Part shown: positions 15,076 through 22,472 of the stretch, in pieces | Numbering within the stretch: position 1 is the first letter of the stretch | Layout: each line of letters begins with the position of its first letter | Source of the DNA: an uncultured Eubacteriales bacterium | GTDB taxonomy: Bacteria; Bacillota; Clostridia; Christensenellales; Aristaeellaceae | Direction of reading: 5' to 3' | Assembly: GCA_902777335.1 (NCBI GenBank) | Contig: CACYTF010000038.1 | Coordinates: 1 to 32,000, forward strand | DNA: 32,000 nt | The notes under the pieces: model-generated | What the model saw: the letters and a program-made list of their open reading frames with translations, nothing else | Databases searched by the model: none | What the model was told of the DNA's origin: nothing | Translations under genes and position numbers: made by a program

Positions 15076-16080
15076 ATGGCGAGCATAGGAATATTGGGCG
15101 CGGGGACGTGGGGCATGGCGCTGGCGCGCATGCTGACCAACTGCGGCCACGCGGTGACGGTGTGGTCGGCCCTGCCGCAGGAGATCGACGAATTGTCGGC
15201 CACCCGGCGGCAGAAGAACCTGCCGGACATGGTGATCCCGGATAAGACCCGGTTCACCAAGGCCATCGATGAAGCGTGCGCGGGAAGGGACGTGCTGCTG
15301 TTCGCGGTGCCGTCGGTGTACGTGCGGGCCACGGCGCGCCAGGCGTCGCCGTACATCCCCGAGGGGCAGATCATCGTGGACGTGGCGAAGGGCCTGGAGC
15401 CCGGCACGCTGTACACGATGACCCAGGTCATACGGGACGAGCTCGGAAAAAAGCGGGTGTTTACGGTGGCGCTGTCCGGCCCGACCCATGCCGAGGAGGT
15501 GGCGAAGGACCTGCCCACCACCATCGTGTCCGCCTGTACCGACGAGGCCGTGGCGCGGCGGGTGCAGGACATCTTCATGAACTCCTGCATGCGGGTCTAC
15601 ACCAATCCGGACGTGAAGGGCGTGGAGCTGTGCGGCGCGGTGAAGAACATCATCGCGCTGGCCGCGGGCGTCTCGGCGGGGCTCGGCTTCGGCGACAACA
15701 CCAAGGCCGCGCTGATCACCCGGGGCATGGCGGAGATCACCCGTCTGGGCCTGGCCATGGGCTGCTGCGAGCAGACCTTCAGCGGGCTGGCCGGCATCGG
15801 CGACCTGGTGGTCACGGCCACCAGCCGCCACAGCCGGAACAACCGCTGCGGCGAGCTGATCGGCAGGGGCGTGCCCCCGGAGGAGGCCGTCCGGCAGGTG
15901 GGCATGGTGGTGGAGGGCATCAACGCGCTGCCCGCCACGCTGCAGCTGGCGGAGCGGTATGGGGTGTACATGCCGATCACCGAGGCGGTGAACGCCGTCG
16001 TCAACGGGAGCATGACGCCCCGGGAGGCCGTGGACGGCCTGATGAGCCGGAAGAAGCGCTCGGAGGTCAGCTGGCTGTGA
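15076..16080 (+). CDS. gpsA: Glycerol-3-phosphate dehydrogenase [NAD(P)+]
   Basis: GpsA reduces dihydroxyacetone phosphate to sn-glycerol 3-phosphate, the backbone for membrane phospholipids. The 334-residue protein has the dinucleotide motif GAGTWG (8-13), FAVPS (76-80), VDVAKGLEPG (101-110, with K106), LSGPTHAEEVA (133-143), and the catalytic lysine region LCGAVKNIIALAAG (185-198, K190). GDNTKAALITRG (206-217) and LAGIGDLVVTATS further on are also typical. The start at 15076 (MASIGILGAG) puts the Rossmann motif at its usual place. ATG 15061, five codons upstream and preceded by AAGGG, is the main alternative. It is followed by a small gene 37 bases on. The identification is firm. Confidence 0.95.
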   Translation: MASIGILGAGTWGMALARMLTNCGHAVTVWSALPQEIDELSATRRQKNLPDMVIPDKTRFTKAIDEACAGRDVLLFAVPSVYVRATARQASPYIPEGQIIVDVAKGLEPGTLYTMTQVIRDELGKKRVFTVALSGPTHAEEVAKDLPTTIVSACTDEAVARRVQDIFMNSCMRVYTNPDVKGVELCGAVKNIIALAAGVSAGLGFGDNTKAALITRGMAEITRLGLAMGCCEQTFSGLAGIGDLVVTATSRHSRNNRCGELIGRGVPPEEAVRQVGMVVEGINALPATLQLAERYGVYMPITEAVNAVVNGSMTPREAVDGLMSRKKRSEVSWL

Positions 16081-16117
16081 GCCGTTCGGACGGTTCCGAA
16101 CGCGGAGGAACGAACCA

Positions 16118-16360
16118 ATGAGAAGGCGGGTGTTGAGCATGTCGCTGTTCAGGAGGAAGCCAAAGGCCCCGGCCGTGGCCTATGACCCCGAGACCCAGCA
16201 GCCGGCGGTGCGCCGGAGCATCTGCACCGGTGAGATGACCGTGGGCTTCATCGACCGGCGCACCGGGAAATTCACAGACCTGATGCGCGTGGACGGCCAA
16301 TATGAGCTGGACGCGTTCATGAAGCGCATCGGCGCGAGCGAATACAAGACCATATACTGA
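16118..16360 (+). CDS. Small uncharacterised protein
   Basis: This 80-residue protein (or 73 if translation starts at ATG 16139, MSLFRRKPK) has a basic N-terminus. The body follows with SICTGEMTVGFIDRRTGKF, a Tyr/Glu-rich helix region and a C-terminal SEYKTIY. The pattern of one conserved-looking Cys-Thr-Gly-Glu and a Gly-Phe segment resembles small conserved proteins of Clostridia that have no known role; I know of no function. GGAGG lies 9 bases before 16118, while AAGGCGGG precedes 16139, so the start is undecided. It lies 37 bases after gpsA on the same strand and before a very strong hairpin, so it is probably the second gene of the gpsA operon. Confidence 0.7.
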   Translation: MRRRVLSMSLFRRKPKAPAVAYDPETQQPAVRRSICTGEMTVGFIDRRTGKFTDLMRVDGQYELDAFMKRIGASEYKTIY

Positions 16361-16368
16361 CGCTGAAT

Positions 16369-16439
16369 CCGTCGGTCCGAGACAAGGAACGCCCTGCCGG
16401 AAACACGCCGGCAGGGCGTTCCTTGTCTCGGACCGACGG
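16369..16439 (+). terminator. Very long perfect hairpin ending the gpsA unit
   Basis: A perfect 32-base stem (16369-16400 with 16408-16439) closes a 7-base loop AAACACG. It starts 8 bases after the stop codon of the small gene. There is no U tract after it (the sequence continues CGTGTGG), so it is either an unusual terminator or an RNA-stability element. It precedes the next promoter by about 30 bases. Confidence 0.75.
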
Positions 16440-16471
16440 CGTGTGGCAACGTTAAGATTGCATTCCTGCAC

Positions 16472-16500
16472 TTGACAATGCCTGAATCCTTGTATACAAT
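16472..16500 (+). promoter_or_regulatory. Promoter of the 2-oxoglutarate operon with overlapping GntR-type palindrome
   Basis: TTGACA (16472-16477) and TACAAT (16495-16500) are 17 bases apart. The perfect 10-base palindrome TTGTATACAA (16490-16499) covers the -10 box. FadR/FCD-type GntR regulators often bind palindromes of the TTGTATACAA or TNGTNNACNA kind. Such a regulator is encoded by the second gene of this operon, so this is a candidate autoregulatory operator. Confidence 0.75.
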
Positions 16501-16533
16501 AATACACATATTCAAACCCCGGGAGATGAGACC

Positions 16534-17910
16534 ATGCTGGAAATGTCCAACAAGACCAACCTATTGGAGCAAAGGCAGTACAAGTATTCCCTGCAGGACG
16601 TGGAAAAGCCGAACCTGTACCGGGACATCTATCCCTACGACGAGGTGCCGCGCATCGCGTTCAACCACCGCCGCGTGCCCATGGGCATGCCGGAGGACAT
16701 CTGGATCACCGACACGTCGTTCCGCGACGGCCAGCAGTCGGTGGAGCCGTACACGGTCAAGCAGATCGTGGACCTCTACAAGCTGATGGCCCGCCTGGGC
16801 GGCCCCTACGGCGTGATCCGGCAGACCGAGTTTTTCGTATACAGCGAAAAGGACCGGGAGGCCATCGCCCGCTGCCAGGACCTGGGCTACCGCTTCCCGG
16901 AGATCACCACCTGGATCCGCGCAACCCGGGAAGACTTCAAACTGGTCAAGGACCTGGGCATCCGCGAGACGGGCATACTGGTGTCCTGCAGCGACTATCA
17001 CATCTTCAAGAAGATGCAGATGACCCGCAAGCAGTGCATGGACTACTACCTGAGGACCGTCGCCGACGCCTTCGAGGCGGGCGTGATGCCGCGCTGCCAC
17101 CTGGAGGACGTGACCCGGGCCGACTTCTACGGCTTCGTGGTGCCGTTCGTGAACGAGCTGATGCAGATGAGCCAGGACGCGGGCATACCGGTGAAGATCC
17201 GTGCCTGCGACACGATGGGCTACGGCGTGCCCTACACCGAGGTGGCGCTGCCCAGGAGCGTGCCGGGCATCATCTACGGCCTGCAGCACTATTCCGACGT
17301 GCCCAGCGAGATGCTGGAGTGGCACGGCCACAACGACTTCTACAAGGCCGTGACCAACGCCTCCACGGCGTGGCTGTACGGCGCGTCGGCGGTGAACTGC
17401 TCGCTGCTGGGCATCGGCGAGCGCACGGGCAACATACCGCTGGAGGCCATGGTGATGGAGTACGCCAGCCTGCGCGGCAGCCTGGACGGCATGGACACCA
17501 CGGCCATCACCGACATCGCCCGCTACTTCCGGGATGAGATCGGCTACGACATACCGGTGATGACGCCCTTTGTGGGCCGCCAGTTCAACACGACCCGCGC
17601 CGGCATACACGCCGACGGCCTGCTGAAGGACGCGGAGGTGTACACGATATTCGACACCCGGAAGATACTGGGCCGCAGCCCCTCGGTGATGATCGGCAAG
17701 GCCAGCGGCCTGGCGGGCATCGCCTACTGGATCAACGAAAACTACCAGCTGACCGCCGCCGAGGCCCTGGACAAGAAGGACCCGCTGGTGATCGCGCTGA
17801 AGGACTGGATCGACGAGGAGTACGCCGAGGGCCGTCAGACCACGCTGTCCAACGCCGAGCTGGAGACGAAGATCGAGGAGCTGTCCGGCGGCCGGTTCCG
17901 CAGACTGTGA
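16534..17910 (+). CDS. Re-citrate synthase / homocitrate synthase family enzyme
   Basis: This 458-residue DRE-TIM metallolyase condenses acetyl-CoA with a 2-oxo acid. Motifs are ITDTSFRDGQQS (58-69), the metal-binding HGHND (264-268) and GIGERTGN (293-300). GRQFNTTRAGIHADG follows in the C-terminal half, and there is no LeuA-type regulatory domain. Anaerobes such as Clostridium kluyveri use a homocitrate-synthase-like Re-citrate synthase for citrate formation. The next genes encode aconitase and isocitrate dehydrogenase, and I see no other citrate synthase in the window, so citrate is the most likely product. Homocitrate (with the neighbours as homoaconitase and homoisocitrate dehydrogenase) is the alternative. 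ATG 16534 has GGGAG upstream; the stop overlaps a purine-rich ribosome site for the next gene. Confidence 0.85.
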   Translation: MLEMSNKTNLLEQRQYKYSLQDVEKPNLYRDIYPYDEVPRIAFNHRRVPMGMPEDIWITDTSFRDGQQSVEPYTVKQIVDLYKLMARLGGPYGVIRQTEFFVYSEKDREAIARCQDLGYRFPEITTWIRATREDFKLVKDLGIRETGILVSCSDYHIFKKMQMTRKQCMDYYLRTVADAFEAGVMPRCHLEDVTRADFYGFVVPFVNELMQMSQDAGIPVKIRACDTMGYGVPYTEVALPRSVPGIIYGLQHYSDVPSEMLEWHGHNDFYKAVTNASTAWLYGASAVNCSLLGIGERTGNIPLEAMVMEYASLRGSLDGMDTTAITDIARYFRDEIGYDIPVMTPFVGRQFNTTRAGIHADGLLKDAEVYTIFDTRKILGRSPSVMIGKASGLAGIAYWINENYQLTAAEALDKKDPLVIALKDWIDEEYAEGRQTTLSNAELETKIEELSGGRFRRL

Positions 17911-17924
17911 GGGGGGAGAATACC

Positions 17925-18575
17925 ATGATGATGGATTACAGAACCGTATCCCTGTCCGATCAGGTGTTTGAGCACCTGGAATCCGACATACTCAGCGGGC
18001 GCTACAAGCGCGGCGACATCGTCACGGAGCTGCAGCTGTGCGCGGAGCTGGGCGTGAGCCGCACGCCGATCCGCGAGGCCCTGCGCCGGCTGTTCCAGGA
18101 GCATTTGGTCGAGGACACGCCGAAGGGCACCATGGTGCTGGGCATCACGCCGAAGGACTACCGCGACATGTCCGAGATTCGGCTGCGCATCGAGGATCTG
18201 GCCGTGAAGGGCTTCATCGACAACGCCGACGCCGACAGCCTGAAGGCGCTGAACGAGGCGGTGGAGTTCCAGGAGTTCTACCTGTCCCGGGAGGACGTGG
18301 ACCAGCTGAAGGCGCTGGACGGCCGCTTCCACGAGATCATCTACGCCGGGTGCGGCAGCATGATACTCAGGGACACGCTGTCGCCGCTGCACAAGAAGAT
18401 ACAGCAGTACCGCCGCAACGCGCTGCGCACGCCGGAGCGGGCCACCCACTCGGTGCAAGAGCACCGGCAGATTCTGGAGGCCATCCGCGCGAAGGATGCC
18501 GACCTGGCCGCCGCGCGGATGCGGGACCACATCATGAACGCCATGAACCGGGCGCTGACAGAGGAGGGCGTGTAA
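17925..18575 (+). CDS. GntR-family regulator, FadR/FCD subfamily
   Basis: This 216-residue repressor or activator has a GntR winged helix at the N-terminus (about 8-75: LQLCAELGVSRTPIREALRRL at 37-57 is the recognition region). An all-helical FCD domain (about 80-210) follows. The FCD metal/ligand residues are visible: D132 and H136 in LDGRFHEIIY, H180 in QEHRQIL and H202 in MRDHIMNAM. Ligands of the subfamily are typically small carboxylates, so citrate, isocitrate or 2-oxoglutarate are natural candidates here (inference). ATG 17925 is preferred because GGGGGAG lies 6 bases upstream; an in-frame GTG at 17907 overlaps the previous stop. Embedded between synthase and aconitase, it probably controls its own operon. 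Confidence 0.93.
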   Translation: MMMDYRTVSLSDQVFEHLESDILSGRYKRGDIVTELQLCAELGVSRTPIREALRRLFQEHLVEDTPKGTMVLGITPKDYRDMSEIRLRIEDLAVKGFIDNADADSLKALNEAVEFQEFYLSREDVDQLKALDGRFHEIIYAGCGSMILRDTLSPLHKKIQQYRRNALRTPERATHSVQEHRQILEAIRAKDADLAAARMRDHIMNAMNRALTEEGV

Positions 18576-18576
18576 C

Positions 18577-20505
18577 ATGGGCCTGACCATCGCACAGAAG
18601 ATCATCAAGGCACACCTGGTGTCCGGCACGATGGTTCCGGGGCAGGAGATCGCCCTGCGCATCGACCAGACGCTGACCCAGGACGCCACCGGCACGATGG
18701 CCTACCTGGAGTTTGAGACGATGGGCATCGAGCGCGTGCGCACGGAGCTGTCGGTGGCCTACATCGACCACAACACGCTGCAGTGCGGCTTTGAGAACGC
18801 CGACGACCACCGCTACATCCAGAGCGTGGCGAAGAAGCACGGCATACGCTTCTCCCGCCCCGGCAACGGCATCTGCCACCAGGTGCACCTGGAGCGCTTC
18901 GGCGTGCCGGGCAAGACGCTGATCGGCTCCGACAGCCACACGCCCACCGGCGGCGGCATCGGCATGCTGGCCTTCGGCGCGGGCGGCATGGACGTGGCCG
19001 TGGCCATGGGCGGCGGCGCGTACTACATCACCATGCCGAAGATGTTCAAGGTGAACCTGACCGGCAGGCTTCGCCCCTTCGTGAGCGCGAAGGACGTGAG
19101 TCTGGAGATACTGCGCATACTCAGCGTGAAGGGCGGCGTTGGCGCGATCATCGAGTGGGGCGGCGAGGGCGTCAAGACGCTGTCGGTGCCGGAGCGGGCC
19201 ACCATCACCAACATGGGCACCGAGCTGGGCGCGACCACCTCGATCTTCCCGTCCGACGGAATCACCCGGGCGTTTTTGAAGGCCGAGGGCCGGGAGGACG
19301 CCTGGACGGCGCTCGAGAGCGACCCGGACGCCCAGTACGACCGGATCATCGACATCGACCTTTCCGCGCTGGAGCCGCTGATCGCCTGCCCCCACAGCCC
19401 GGACAACGTGAAGAAGGTCTCGGAACTGAAGGGCACGAAGGTGGACCAGGTCTGCATCGGCTCCTGCACCAATTCCAGCCTCATGGACATGCTGAAGGTG
19501 GCGGCGCTTCTGAAGGGGAGGACCGTCGATCCGTCGGTGAGCCTGTCGATCTCCCCCGGCAGCCGCCAGGTGCTGTCGATGCTGGCCGACCACGGCGCGC
19601 TGACCGACATACTGGCCAGCGGCGCGCGGGTGCTGGAGTGCGCCTGCGGCCCCTGCATCGGCATGGGCTTCAGCCCCAACAGCGCGGGCGTTTCGCTGCG
19701 CACGTTCAACCGCAACTTCCTGGGCCGAAGCGGCACCGCCGACGCCGGGGTGTACCTGGTGTCTCCCGAGACCGCCGTGGCCGCCGCGCTGACCGGCACG
19801 ATCACCGATCCGCGCCTTCTGGGCGACATGCCGGAAATCAAGATGCCGGAGGTCTTCCGCGCCGACGACTCCGCGGTGCTGATGCCCGCCTCCCCGGATG
19901 AGGCCGCCGGGGTGGAGGTCGTGCGCGGGCCCAACATCAAGCCCTTCCCGGACAGCCGCCCGGTGGGCGACACCATCGAAGCGCCGCTGACGCTGAAGGT
20001 GGGGGACAACATCACCACCGACCACATCATGCCCGCCGGCGCGAAGATACTGCCCTACCGCAGCAACATACCGCACCTTTCGCAGTTCTGCTTCGGCGTG
20101 TGCGACGCCACGTTCCCGGAGCGCGCCAAGGCCGCGGGCCAGAGCATCGTGGTGGGCGGCAGCAACTACGGCCAGGGCTCCTCCCGCGAGCACGCGGCGC
20201 TGGTGCCGCTGTACCTGGGCGTGCGGGCGGTCATCGCCAAGAGCTTTGCCCGCATCCACGTGGCGAACCTGATCAACGCCGGCATACTGCCGCTGACCTT
20301 CAAAAACCCGGACGACTACGACGCGATCCAGCAGGGCGACAGCCTGGCCCTGCGCGGCATCCATGAAGGCATGGATAAAGGAGAGATCGCGCTGGAGGAC
20401 GTGACCACCGGCAGGACCTACACCCTGTCCTGCGATTTCACCGAGCGCCAGAAGGCCATGCTGAAGGCCGGGGGATTGCTGGCGTATACGGCAATTTCCG
20501 ATTGA
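18577..20505 (+). CDS. acn: Aconitate hydratase (aconitase)
   Basis: Aconitase isomerises citrate to isocitrate through cis-aconitate with a 4Fe-4S cluster. The 642-residue product carries the three cluster cysteines C297 (IGSCTNSS), C357 and C360 (ACGPCIG). SDSHTPTGGGIGMLAFGAGG (118-137) and GGSNYGQGSSREHAAL in the C-terminal swivel domain (substrate-binding Ser/Arg) are also present. The length and layout match the single-chain mitochondrial/clostridial-like aconitases rather than the 890-residue AcnA or two-subunit LeuCD. GGAGG precedes the ATG. The gene sits one base after the GntR regulator stop and is followed by a hairpin that begins inside its last codons. Homoaconitase is a less likely alternative. 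The identification to family is firm. Confidence 0.93.
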   Translation: MGLTIAQKIIKAHLVSGTMVPGQEIALRIDQTLTQDATGTMAYLEFETMGIERVRTELSVAYIDHNTLQCGFENADDHRYIQSVAKKHGIRFSRPGNGICHQVHLERFGVPGKTLIGSDSHTPTGGGIGMLAFGAGGMDVAVAMGGGAYYITMPKMFKVNLTGRLRPFVSAKDVSLEILRILSVKGGVGAIIEWGGEGVKTLSVPERATITNMGTELGATTSIFPSDGITRAFLKAEGREDAWTALESDPDAQYDRIIDIDLSALEPLIACPHSPDNVKKVSELKGTKVDQVCIGSCTNSSLMDMLKVAALLKGRTVDPSVSLSISPGSRQVLSMLADHGALTDILASGARVLECACGPCIGMGFSPNSAGVSLRTFNRNFLGRSGTADAGVYLVSPETAVAAALTGTITDPRLLGDMPEIKMPEVFRADDSAVLMPASPDEAAGVEVVRGPNIKPFPDSRPVGDTIEAPLTLKVGDNITTDHIMPAGAKILPYRSNIPHLSQFCFGVCDATFPERAKAAGQSIVVGGSNYGQGSSREHAALVPLYLGVRAVIAKSFARIHVANLINAGILPLTFKNPDDYDAIQQGDSLALRGIHEGMDKGEIALEDVTTGRTYTLSCDFTERQKAMLKAGGLLAYTAISD

Positions 20506-20534
20506 TTGGTAAACCAATCAATCGGAAATTGCCG
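20489..20534 (+). terminator. 22-base perfect hairpin spanning the aconitase stop codon
   Basis: Bases 20489-20510 and 20513-20534 are perfect inverse copies with a nominal two-base centre. The left arm includes the last aconitase codons and the TGA (20503-20505), and the right arm is their inverted copy. No U tract follows. It may protect or end the aconitase mRNA and partly uncouple isocitrate dehydrogenase expression. Confidence 0.7.
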
Positions 20535-20702
20535 AGAGTGGAGAGTGAAGAGTGGAGAGTTAAGATGAGAATGCATTTCATACTTTGTAAATTCCTTTGC
20601 ATCGTCAACAGGAAGATCATTCGATGCTATCCACTTTGAAAAAGAGAAATCCTGTAAGGATTTCATCCTGAACTCCACTCTTCACTCTCCACTCTTCACT
20701 CT
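20534..20702. repeat. MITE-like inverted-repeat element inside the operon
   Basis: About 169 bases are bounded by inverted repeats made of GAGAGTG/GAAGAGTG units. A stretch of 22 bases at 20536-20557 is the exact inverse of 20673-20694, and each arm carries further partial units. The interior (20562-20670) is much richer in A and T than the surrounding genes and contains a small hairpin GAAATCC-loop-GGATTTC (about 20645-20663). No transposase is encoded. Purine-rich heptad ends, AT-rich core and intergenic location suggest a non-autonomous mobile element or an intergenic repeat family. No target-site duplication is obvious. Confidence 0.6.
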
Positions 20703-20721
20703 ATATATAGGAGGAATCATC

Positions 20722-21834
20722 ATGAACGCATACATCGACAGCGCAGTTCAGCAGTTCAAGACGCTGCTGGAGGAGCAGCTGGCGCGCACGGGGCGGATGG
20801 AGAACGCCGCGGCGCCGAAGGATTTCACCAAACTGCCGGTGGTCACCGTGGGCGTGATCGACGGCGACGGCATCGGGCCCATCATATCGAAGCAGACCAC
20901 CAGGGTGCTGGAGGCGCTTCTGAAGGACGAGATCGCCGCGGGCAGCATCGTGTTAAAGCCCATACAGGGGCTGACCATCGAGAACCGGCTGGCGAAGGGC
21001 CAGGCCGTGCCGGACGACGTGCTCAGCGAGATCATGACCTGCGACGTGCTGCTGAAGGGCCCCACCGAGACGCCCAAGGGCGGCACCATGGAGAGCGCCA
21101 ACGTGGCCCTGCGCCGGGCGCTGGACCTGTACGCCAACGTGCGCCCGGTGGCGGTGCCGGATCAGGGCATCGACTGGACCTTCTTCCGCGAGAATACCGA
21201 GGGCGAGTACGTGCTGGGCAGCCGCGGCGTGGAGATCCCCGGTAAGCTGTGCATGGACTTCAAGGTGACCACGCTGCCGGGCACGAAGCGCATCGCCCGG
21301 GCGGCCTTCGAGTTCGCGAAGAACAACGGCAAGACGAATGTGGCCATCGTCACCAAGGCCAACATCATGAAGAAGACCGACGGCCGGTTTTCCGAGATCT
21401 GCCACGAGATCGCCGCCGAATACCCCGGCATCGAGGCCGAGGACTGGTACATCGACATCATGACCGCCAAGCTGGTGGACACCCGGGTGCGCAGCCGCTT
21501 CCAGGTGTTCCTGCTGCCGAACCTGTACGGCGACATCATCACCGACGAGGCGGCCCAGCTGCAGGGCGGCGTCGGCACCGCCGGCAGCGCCAACCTGGGC
21601 GACCAGTACGCCATGTTCGAGGCCATCCACGGCTCCGCGCCGCGGATGATCGAGACCGGCCGCGGCGACTACGCGAATCCCTCCAGCCTGCTCAGGGCCG
21701 CGGCGATGCTGCTCAGGCACATCGCCCGCGCCGAAAAGGCCGCGAAGCTGGAGGCCGCGCTGGACAGCGTGCCACACGACGGCGACACGGCCAAGGGCTT
21801 CGCCGACCGGCTGATTCAGGCGATAGAGTCATAA
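20722..21834 (+). CDS. icd: Isocitrate dehydrogenase (isocitrate/isopropylmalate dehydrogenase family)
   Basis: This enzyme oxidises isocitrate to 2-oxoglutarate and CO2, the last step of the operon's pathway to glutamate. The 370-residue protein has VGVIDGDGIGPIIS (43-56), the phosphate-site region KGPTETPKGGTMESANVALRRALDLYANVRPV (given by its ends at about 112 and 143), FFRENTEGEYVLG, NIMKKTDGRF, and a late ITDEAAQLQGGVGTAGSANLG. An N-terminal extension of about 35 residues precedes the fold. After the HGSAP segment the sequence reads RMIETGRGDYANP. This does not match the lysine-tyrosine pair of NADP enzymes or the usual Asp of NAD enzymes cleanly, so the cofactor is uncertain. AGGAGG lies 7 bases before the ATG. 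The gene is separated from aconitase by an inserted repeat. Confidence 0.88.
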   Translation: MNAYIDSAVQQFKTLLEEQLARTGRMENAAAPKDFTKLPVVTVGVIDGDGIGPIISKQTTRVLEALLKDEIAAGSIVLKPIQGLTIENRLAKGQAVPDDVLSEIMTCDVLLKGPTETPKGGTMESANVALRRALDLYANVRPVAVPDQGIDWTFFRENTEGEYVLGSRGVEIPGKLCMDFKVTTLPGTKRIARAAFEFAKNNGKTNVAIVTKANIMKKTDGRFSEICHEIAAEYPGIEAEDWYIDIMTAKLVDTRVRSRFQVFLLPNLYGDIITDEAAQLQGGVGTAGSANLGDQYAMFEAIHGSAPRMIETGRGDYANPSSLLRAAAMLLRHIARAEKAAKLEAALDSVPHDGDTAKGFADRLIQAIES

Positions 21835-21901
21835 TACCCGGTGTAATTTAACACAGACCGGCGCGAATTGCGCCGGTCTGTGTTAAATTTCATCGGGTAT
21901 T
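21833..21901 (+). terminator. Composite hairpin ending the 2-oxoglutarate operon
   Basis: An inner perfect 20-base stem (21845-21864 with 21870-21889, loop GAATT) is extended after a 4-by-4 internal loop by an outer 8-base stem AATACCCG/CGGGTATT (21833-21840 with 21894-21901). It starts at the icd stop codon. The right arm contains TTAAATTT but no pure U run. Confidence 0.8.
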
Positions 21902-21998
21902 CAATATTCCGCATCGTCCATCCGTCTATGGAGTGTTATAACGATTTCCCGCCGGCGGCGGGATGTGACGTCACTTTGTGATACTGGAGCGTGTTTCC

Positions 21999-22472
21999 AT
22001 GAACGACCGGGAGTACATGCGCCGCGTGCGCGCCGTGGAGGGCAGGCTGTACCGCGTCGCCCAGGCCATGCTGTGGCGCGAGGCGGACTGCCTGGACGCC
22101 GTGCAGGAAGCCGTGTTCCGGGGCTGGATGAAAAAGGAGGCCCTTCACGACGACGAGCGCTTCGAGCCGTGGCTGGTGCGGATCCTGGTGAACCAGTGCC
22201 GGGACATGCTGCGCAGGCGCAAGCGGGATCCTGTGGCGCTCAAGACAGATGTGGGTCGGGAGGATCATCTGTGCGAGGACCTGCATCTGCGGCTGGCGCT
22301 CAGGCGGCTGCCGGAGAAGTACCGGCTGCCGCTGGTGCTGCATCACGTGGAAGGCTATCCCCTGGCGGACGTGGCCGCGGCGCTGGGCATCCCCAGAAAG
22401 CTGGCGGCGTCGCGATTGCACCAGGCGCGGGACGCGCTCCGAAAGCTGTTGGACGGAGGCGATGGAGTATGA
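21999..22472 (+). CDS. ECF-type RNA polymerase sigma factor
   Basis: This is a 157-residue alternative sigma factor with only regions 2 and 4. The region 2 core is VAQAMLWREADCLDAVQEAVFRG (split: helix 2.1-2.2 about residues 20-42, with the DAVQEA pattern), followed by region 2.3-2.4 ending LVNQCRDMLRRRKRDP (about 66-81). Region 4 runs from LRLALRRLPEKYRLPLVLHH to a helix-turn-helix IPRKLAASRLHQARDAL. ATG 21999 with GGAG about 9 bases upstream is chosen; an in-frame GTG at 21978 would add seven residues. The stop overlaps the next start as ATGA, so the sigma factor is coupled to the membrane protein that probably acts as its anti-sigma partner. Stimulus unknown. Confidence 0.9.
   Translation: MNDREYMRRVRAVEGRLYRVAQAMLWREADCLDAVQEAVFRGWMKKEALHDDERFEPWLVRILVNQCRDMLRRRKRDPVALKTDVGREDHLCEDLHLRLALRRLPEKYRLPLVLHHVEGYPLADVAAALGIPRKLAASRLHQARDALRKLLDGGDGV

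Noticed and set aside
16534..17910. Isopropylmalate synthase (leucine pathway) for the synthase gene
   Set aside because: No LeuA regulatory domain, and the neighbours are a single-chain aconitase and isocitrate dehydrogenase with no leuCD. A homocitrate (lysine) pathway remains possible but less likely.
18532..20517. Long minus-strand open frame (661 codons) opposite aconitase
   Set aside because: Antisense shadow of a GC-rich gene; the + strand holds all aconitase motifs and a GGAGG site.
20418..20678. Minus-strand frame starting in the intergenic repeat and running into aconitase
   Set aside because: The first 35 or so residues look protein-like, but the frame runs through the repeat arm and then antisense into aconitase. 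A real gene is not supported; noted only as a property of the repeat.
21947..21974. Small hairpin TCCCGCC-GGC-GGCGGGA and palindrome GTGACGTCAC before the sigma gene
   Set aside because: Short and GC-rich, so expected by chance at some rate; no promoter boxes could be fitted around them to support an operator.
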